Shown piece after piece: positions 57,464-64,000 of a stretch of DNA of 64,000 bases. The stretch comes from Anas platyrhynchos (taxonomy: Eukaryota; Chordata; Aves; Anseriformes; Anatidae), in NCBI RefSeq assembly GCF_047663525.1, contig NC_092589.1:23805001-23869000 (forward strand). Reading direction: 5' to 3'. Position 1 is the stretch's first letter; each line of letters opens with the position of its first letter. Made by a program: the position numbers and the translations under genes. The notes under the pieces are model-generated. The model was not told the origin of the DNA. It made no database searches and saw nothing but the letters and a program-made list of their open reading frames with translations.

Positions 57464-60400
57464 GTAAAGGTATTAAAGCAGCTGCTCTGAAGATGTTTTG
57501 CCTCTTCTGTCTTATTTATGTTGTTTATACCCAGCTCTTCTGCCTCATTTTGAAGTCTCATTGCAATTCTAGTCTGAGGCTGGAGAGACCAAGTTAGCAG
57601 AGTTGAGTGTATGCAGAACAAAGCAAAGTGTTGTTGAATGTATGCAGAACAAAGCAAAAAGTGAAGATAATGAGAGAAGTAATACAAAGGGATTTTCCAA
57701 CTCTGTCAATAAATTTACCACAATAATTACTTCCTTCAACATGTTTGTTGCTAATGGACCTGCATACAGAACTACTTACAACATAATACTTTCAGCGATT
57801 ACAGTTCCCTTTTTTGTTTGCAGGATATCCGTGAATGGGTCTGAATTTCTGCAGTTTTCTGATTTAAAAGTCATTCTTCAGCTAACTGCAGAGCTGAGCA
57901 TACCCATAGCACATGATATGTGCAGGTGTTCACTAGGATCATCATTGCTCAGCAGTCATTCCTTCTTTCATTAAAACCTGTTAGAGGGCCTGAACATCAC
58001 CTGAGTCTGATTAAAACCACCCTCTAGTGCTGCCAACTTGATACAGCAGAAGAGTGGAGTACTCAAAGGTCAAAGGAAAGGGGAAGATGGAGTGGACAAT
58101 GCCTTTGTAAGGTGTAGTGGATATCACACTCAAGGGGAGACAATCAATTGTGGTAAGAAATCCCTGAAGGGTCATGAAGTATGTGAACACATCAGATGTA
58201 GGAGGTCTTAGAAGTGGTATTGGTAGGGGTAGGCTTCTCTTGTGGAATCTTGTATCATTTGCCCAGCTTTCATACTCAGCCCAGGCATAGCATGGGTTCT
58301 GGTCCTCTTCAGAAGGCCCTGAGAAAATTTTAGGGGGTGAATGCTTTGGAGTGAATTTTACTTCAAATGTCCAATATGAATGTATGTATAATTGTGAAAA
58401 TTATGTCTCTAATATTATTGTCAGCCAAGTGGTATTTCAACCAAGAGAGCTGAAGCACATGGAAAAGAAACCACAGAAAGCAAATGTCATCGAACGCACA
58501 AATTTACACTGGGGCAAATGTTTGCAGGACACTTTACTAGGTGTTTACACAATGCTCACAGCTTAACTTTACTATTGCAGAAATAAAGAAAACAGATACT
58601 TCCCACAGGAACAGGAAAAGCCTCTGTTACTTGCCATGTTGCAAGCTCATTAAAAAAGAGGATTCTTGAAACCCCTCCACCTTCTTTATTAGAAAATTAA
58701 TTTTCATGCAATGTAACAACTTACTGTGATTATCAATGAAGAAAGGACCAAAGGATTGCCCCAAGCTGGAGGCAGGCTCATCCCAATCATCCTTTTCTTC
58801 TTTTTATTTTTAATTTATTATTATTATTATTTTTACTGAAGAATATTCCTGAGGAAGCATTATAGCCATTGAGCAGGGGTCTGGTGCTTGTTATTGCAGA
58901 TGGTACTGAGGTGAAGATGAATACCAGACACATTAAGCTTAACAGGATGGGTTTTAGCAACTTGAACACATTGATGAAAACAGAAAAGCTAATAAATCAG
59001 CCACCAAGGACCAGACTCAGAAAGGCAGTCTTTAAGATTTTTTTTTTTTTTTTTTTAATGTGGGAAGCTTCTGAGGTACAAACAAATATTGCAGATGTAT
59101 ACTTAATGTTTAAATGCAGTTTCAATCTGTTTGGACATTTAGCTGAATTTAAACACTTCTGGGTATAAAACCAAGAATCAAAGCCAACAGAACAGATTTA
59201 CACAGGCTGGTCATGAGAAATAGGGACTATACCTCCCATGGTTATCTTAGCTTGTGCATGGCAAGGACACCTCTCTTACAACTCTCTGGCTGTTATTTTT
59301 TAAAGTATCAAAGTACAGCAAGCTGTTAAACAGTGGTCCTATTGTACCCAGGAAATAGGATATATCATTACATTTTGTGGTGTATTGTGAATTAGCCTAG
59401 TGATCAACACGGGCTGCAACCTTGAGAAGGGGAAACATATCTAGGTGCATGTTTCTCTGTGAAACACATCTGAGTGCATGGACCCTTTCTCAGCCCACAT
59501 AAGAACAAATGAATCCAGCCCTCGGCATGAATATAGTTCTCTTTGTGTTTTAAGATATATGTATGCACATTTGCCAAACACACATTTTCTGAAGGCTTTT
59601 TCAATATAATGAGAAGAGGGAAGAGAAGATTGAAACAAGTCTAAAACTATGTGGACCTGGCTGGAACTGTGTGAGTTACTTGTGTAAGGATAGTTTTGCT
59701 TCCTAAAATAATACGTAGGGAACTTGAACCATGTCTTCCCGTCTTCACCGCTCCTGTTTCCAAGTTGCTTCTTGCTCCATTACAGTGGTTCTCCATTAAG
59801 GTGAATGATGTTTTCCTGAACTGTGATTTAAGGAGGTATTTTGGAGGAATGCAATAGCTATTTTAATTTCTGGAGCTATACTTAATAGCTATTTAATTTT
59901 CTAAAACATAGCTTTGGAGAAAGCTGACTAAGAAATACTTGTATACCAGATAAAAACAAAGTTGCATGACAAGAACAGTGAAAAGAGATGTGAAAAATAA
60001 AGCTTTTTCATTCAATTTCTTTAAAAGCTTTTTTTTTTTCTTTTTTTTTCTTTCTTTCTTTTTTTTTTTTTTCACTCTACTTCACATTTTGCACATCTGT
60101 CCTGTTTGATTTCATACAAATATCCAGTTTTCCAGCAATAAGGAAATTGAAGACACTATGCTGCTAGAAATCACATCTTTTCTATTTCAATTTCAAAGAC
60201 ATTGCTGTGGCTTCAGAAGCTTCTGAAAAGACTTATATACCTGATGACTCCTATGAAACTATGGGAAATAATAATGACAGTGGCAACAGTGAATAGAAAA
60301 TAGCAAGCACCTCCATAACTAAGTCAAATCATTTCCTTTTTGTGGATGAGGAAGATATGGCAGAGCATAAACAGGTGAGGTAAACCTTGGTTTCTGTCCT

Positions 60401-62100
60401 GACATTGGCTAAGATTGAGGTCTTCTGACCACAAAAGCCATCTTCTTCCACTATGGAAGCATGAGGGCTTGCCATAACTCACACGAGCATGAAAGTCTAG
60501 TTGTGGACTCATAACCTTGACAATACCCTGCACTGGCACCCAACAGACACTTATGCTTTATGATATTTTTTATGCAATATCCATTTATCTCAACTGTGTT
60601 CTGAGTCTCTGGGGAACCATACTTCCTTCAGTACATCACTCACCTATGGATCTTTTTTTTTTTTTCTTTAAAAGCTCACTTCAAATAAAACTGACCATTT
60701 CACCAAAAATACCTATTTAAAACACCTACAGGCTGGTAATACCTCTGTATACAACCCACCTCTGAGCCAGGCAGTGTGGAGTAGGGGAATTAATTGATTT
60801 TTCCTATTACCTTGGTTTTTAATATGTCAGTTCTTGTGAATGGTTGTGGTGAACACTAAAACTATTGATTTTAAACTGGCCTACTTGAAAATCCTCGGCA
60901 GAGGAGCTGGATTTGTGTGTTTGCAATTTGTACTGTACTGGCTAATAACATTCTTCACTGACCAGAAGCAATGCAAAATGGGTTTGTTACAACAGCCATC
61001 ACACACATCTGAGCTTGAAGATTCATGCATTTCAGTGGCTTGCATTTAAAGAATTTTTTAAAATGTTTGTAAATAGTTAAGGCCAGGGAGATCTCCGCCA
61101 CATAGGCACAACCTATCCACAAATTCGGAACAAAAAGTGGTGACTTATGTGGACAAATTATTGGGTTGTGGGGGGAAGTACTTGTTGTGCACCAAGACCT
61201 TGTTCTCTCTAAGGAAACTCTTGTCAGTGTACTTACACTGAAATAATTATCATTGCAAGCCATCACATAAACTATATGCATTGTTTTAAAGCGGTGTCTG
61301 CACTGGAGCAACTTATTACAAAATGTTTTCTCACCAGAGTCACTCGTCCACTGAGGAACCCCAGGGCTTAACATGTGCAATGTCTACATGAACACAACAC
61401 ATGTGTACAAGATTACATATCCGTGTGCATACTTGTGCAACCATTGCAAACAGTTTTTCAGCTGAATTAAGTGAGCATCGCCCTCAAATTATAACAGTTA
61501 AAGGCAGCTCAGATTTGGGGCTTAAACTACTTGACAGTCTTCCTTTAATCTGGACTCCTTGGTGTTTTCAACAAGAAGTATTATCCTATTTTCCAAAGGT
61601 CAAATAAATCAGCTTTAAGCTCATGCAAAGGTAAACAGACTGATGCCTGCGTAACTTTTCTGAGTTTATGAGATATTCTGGCAATAGGAACACAGAGAAC
61701 CATCATAAATCCTACCACACACAAGCACCTAATTCCTGGGGTGGAGTGAGTATGTGGGGGGTTCCTCTACCGTGCAATGCAATTTCTCCTAAAACTGTTA
61801 TTAGGAAATATTAAATCAAGCAGAAGTGCAAACCCCAGAAGGAGCATGCTTTTACGGTGGAGCTTTTTCCACTAGCCAGTTCTGAAAAAGTCACCACATT
61901 TCAGGAGGGGCTAGAAGATGGATCAGGAGACATCTTCAGCTGTGCTGGATGGTGCCATTTGGACACTACATAAACAAAATTTGTACTTCCAGATGAAAAA
62001 TAACTCAAGAGGATTACAGTTTGTGTTTTACAACCAATCCTTTTGAGCTTTTCTATTATCATTATTTTAATGGCCATAAAAGTATGTTGGAAATCTCTTT
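57464..62100. other. Intergenic AT-rich DNA
   Basis: T runs lie at 59038-59056 and 60029-60072, and short TTA repeats near 58816-58832. A weak MIR-like word around 60341-60380 (GTGGATGAGGAAGATATGG) is too diverged to call. No gene is recognised. Confidence 0.5.
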
Positions 62101-62108
62101 CTGCACAT

Positions 62109-62180
62109 TCATATATCTCTCTATATGCATATGTATATACGTGTGAGTATGTACATACATATTTATACACATATTTACAT
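62109..62180. repeat. Imperfect TA/CA/TG microsatellite
   Basis: Runs of ATATAT, TATGCATATGTATATACGTG and TACATACATATTTATACAC over about 70 bp. Confidence 0.7.
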
Positions 62181-63045
62181 GCAAAAGAAGTCCATAGTAA
62201 ATACATGTCATTCTATACATGAGTAGGCTCTGCAAGGGCATAAATGTCTTTAAAGACCTTTTCAGCAAAAGTGCTTAAATTATAGGCTCTCATTTCTGAG
62301 TCCTGGCTGTAATGAGATCCGGATGGCTGTCAACAGAGATGCCTTTAAAACAGTGACTGTAAGAACACTTCATGAAACAACGTGAGCGTGCTTTACAAAC
62401 AAGGGCTGCTAACGAGGAGAAAGGCGGTTAGACTACAACTGATGCAGCACCCTTTCTCACCACTGCAGCACCTGAGAGTGGCTTGGATGTGAATATTTTT
62501 ACCAATAAGGTACCAGGAGGACGTGGAGTTCAGTTCTGGCTGGGGCTCCCTCTTTTTATAGTAGATCTCTAATTCTCTTGGCAGATATTACAGGGGAAGT
62601 TGAGTCTTGAATGCACTGGGTGGGTCCTTCAGGGACAGGTCTGGTTGTTTGTTAAGAAAGATTTCATCCAGAGACATGGCAATGATGGGAGTCCATCCAT
62701 TGACTTCAGAGAGGCATGGGGTATAATATGAATGCAGAGGTAAACAGAATATAAGCTGGCACCTACAGATACAACATCGGGCCCTCTGGACTGCTACCAA
62801 GGTTTGATGCAAGGCTGAGAGGGGTGGTGGCCAGGGGGCAGCTGCACACACAACTGCTGACACCTTCTGCAGGCTTGCATGTTGGTGGCACTGCCTTGGC
62901 TGTTGTGCCCATGCTGGTTAGCAAGTTCTGGGAACCATGGCATGCATGAGTGCACATGAAGGGGGGAAATGGGCACCCTTATTTTGCTTCTGGTTTGGTG
63001 TTCCCATCTCTACACACTCCAAAGATAAATACAGGGAGATTTCAA
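62181..63045. other. Intergenic DNA
   Basis: No gene, repeat family or RNA gene is recognised. Confidence 0.5.
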
Positions 63046-63500
63046 TTCAGTTAACAGCGGTATTTTGATAAAACGCCCCCAGAAATCAGGAGAGGCTGAT
63101 GTTATTTTAAAGGGTCCTTGTCTCCATTTATATTAAGCGAGCTGGCCTGGGGTTTGTCCAAGACAGAGCAGAGAGACCACCGAGTAGTCTCATCAGCAGA
63201 GCACTAATTGTGGCCATTTATTATAGTCACTTATCTGATAGTAGCTTCTTTATCTGTGATAGTTTTACAGGGATAAAATCCACCAGGCATTCGCACCAGT
63301 ATATAAACATGTTACCTTGTGGCAGAGTGTCTGTTACTTACTGTCAACACTTGCCAGCGAAAAAATGCCTATCTCTAGCTTATATGAAGTAATGATGAGT
63401 TTAATATGCTCCAGTGAAAGCCACAGAATAAACAAGGCATCACAAGTGTTTGTCTTGTCTGGCCTCTTAAACAAATAAAGGTGACTGAGGAGTACAAACA
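63045..63500. promoter_or_regulatory. Candidate conserved non-coding element with clustered GATA sites
   Basis: Repeat-free block. At 63230-63241 the palindromic CTTATCTGATAG holds two opposed GATA cores, and a further TTATCT (63250-63255) and GTGATAG follow within 25 bp. TAAT words (CACTAATTG, GAGTTTAATATGC) surround them. Composition and motif density resemble a tissue-specific enhancer. It lies downstream of HLX on the DUSP10 side if human order holds. Confidence 0.4.
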
Positions 63501-63860
63501 GCACCGGGTCGGGGCTTATCAGCACGGTGCTCGCAGCACTGCTAATGCAAGCTGCCCAGGCAGCGAGTGCTGTGTGCCTGCTATTGCAGGGAGCACCCAG
63601 GAAGCCCTTTGTAAGGGACAAGGTGCATAGCTCTTCCTCGGTCACACCTTCTCCCCACCAACACAGGGATCAAGCAACAAGCCCTGTGTTGGTGGTGTAC
63701 ATACCCTGCAGCAAGAACCATGTCATCCTACTCAGTGCTTTCAGTTCAGCGGAGGAAAATCACACCACCAGGTGCCCACAAGTGAGAAAAAATAAAATAA
63801 AATCATAATTTCACTGCTGGATCAGCCAGAACAAACACATTTTGCATCTGACCACAGCTA
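63501..63860. other. Intergenic DNA at the right edge
   Basis: Unremarkable GC-moderate sequence. No gene is recognised. Confidence 0.5.
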
Positions 63861-63920
63861 GTTGGATGACTGGTGGGATAACTGGTGGATGACTGGTTGG
63901 ATAACTTGGGGGACTGGTGG
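63861..63920. repeat. 11-13 bp minisatellite, about five units
   Basis: Units alternate between TTGGATGACTGG and TGGGATAACTGG types, with a diverged last unit (GGGGGACTGG). Confidence 0.85.
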
Positions 63921-64000
63921 GCAAAAATTGAAGATGGGTTCTGCAGTCTGTGGGGAGAGCCTTTGTTGAGAATCACCCCTATTAAGGAAGGCACTTAAAA

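Noticed and set aside
1-64000. tRNA, rRNA or known microRNA genes
   Set aside because: I found no cloverleaf with A/B boxes, no rRNA wording and no hairpin precursor that I could recognise with confidence by eye.

Overview
This window is vertebrate, and almost certainly avian, genomic DNA. Two CR1 LINE 3' ends carry the ATTCTGTGAT-type terminal repeats typical of birds. There is also a solo LTR of the avian ERVL type beginning TGTTGTGGTTTAACCC, and the two recognisable genes are compact and interrupted by introns. The wording of the younger CR1 (56.8-57.4 kb) resembles copies I associate with ducks and geese more than with chicken, so an anseriform is my best guess, at low-to-moderate confidence. 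Nothing bacterial, viral-genome-like or CRISPR-like is present.

Layout: (1) 1-5092, + strand: the last five coding exons of a mitochondrial amidoxime-reducing component gene (MTARC1/MARC family), with the upstream exons outside the window. (2) 5.1-34 kb: AT-rich intergenic DNA with microsatellites, one solo LTR, one clear and one decayed CR1 fragment, and several blocks that look like conserved non-coding sequence (25.9, 28.3, 30.1-30.7 kb). (3) 34-48 kb: a broad CpG-rich domain centred on the complete four-exon homeobox gene HLX (37291-40235, + strand). Its promoter side (34.3-37.3 kb) and its downstream side (41-48 kb) alternate CpG-island DNA with AT-rich blocks dense in homeodomain, Cdx-like and TATA-like words. 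(4) 48.5-64 kb: gene-free AT-rich DNA with a CR1 plus (TTTTA)n composite, several simple repeats and a GATA-site block near the right edge.

The order MTARC then HLX on the same strand matches human 1q41, where MTARC1 is the next protein-coding gene upstream of HLX and DUSP10 lies beyond. The two genes have unrelated jobs: mitochondrial N-reduction by a molybdenum enzyme, and a homeodomain regulator of gut, liver and blood development. What links them is conserved synteny around a developmental regulator, so the most informative unexplained sequence is probably cis-regulatory. I found no convincing new coding system. The best leads are 10-bp-period GC minisatellites in the HLX promoter and in HLX intron 3, a CpG island with paired palindromic CREs just downstream of HLX, and several candidate conserved enhancers.
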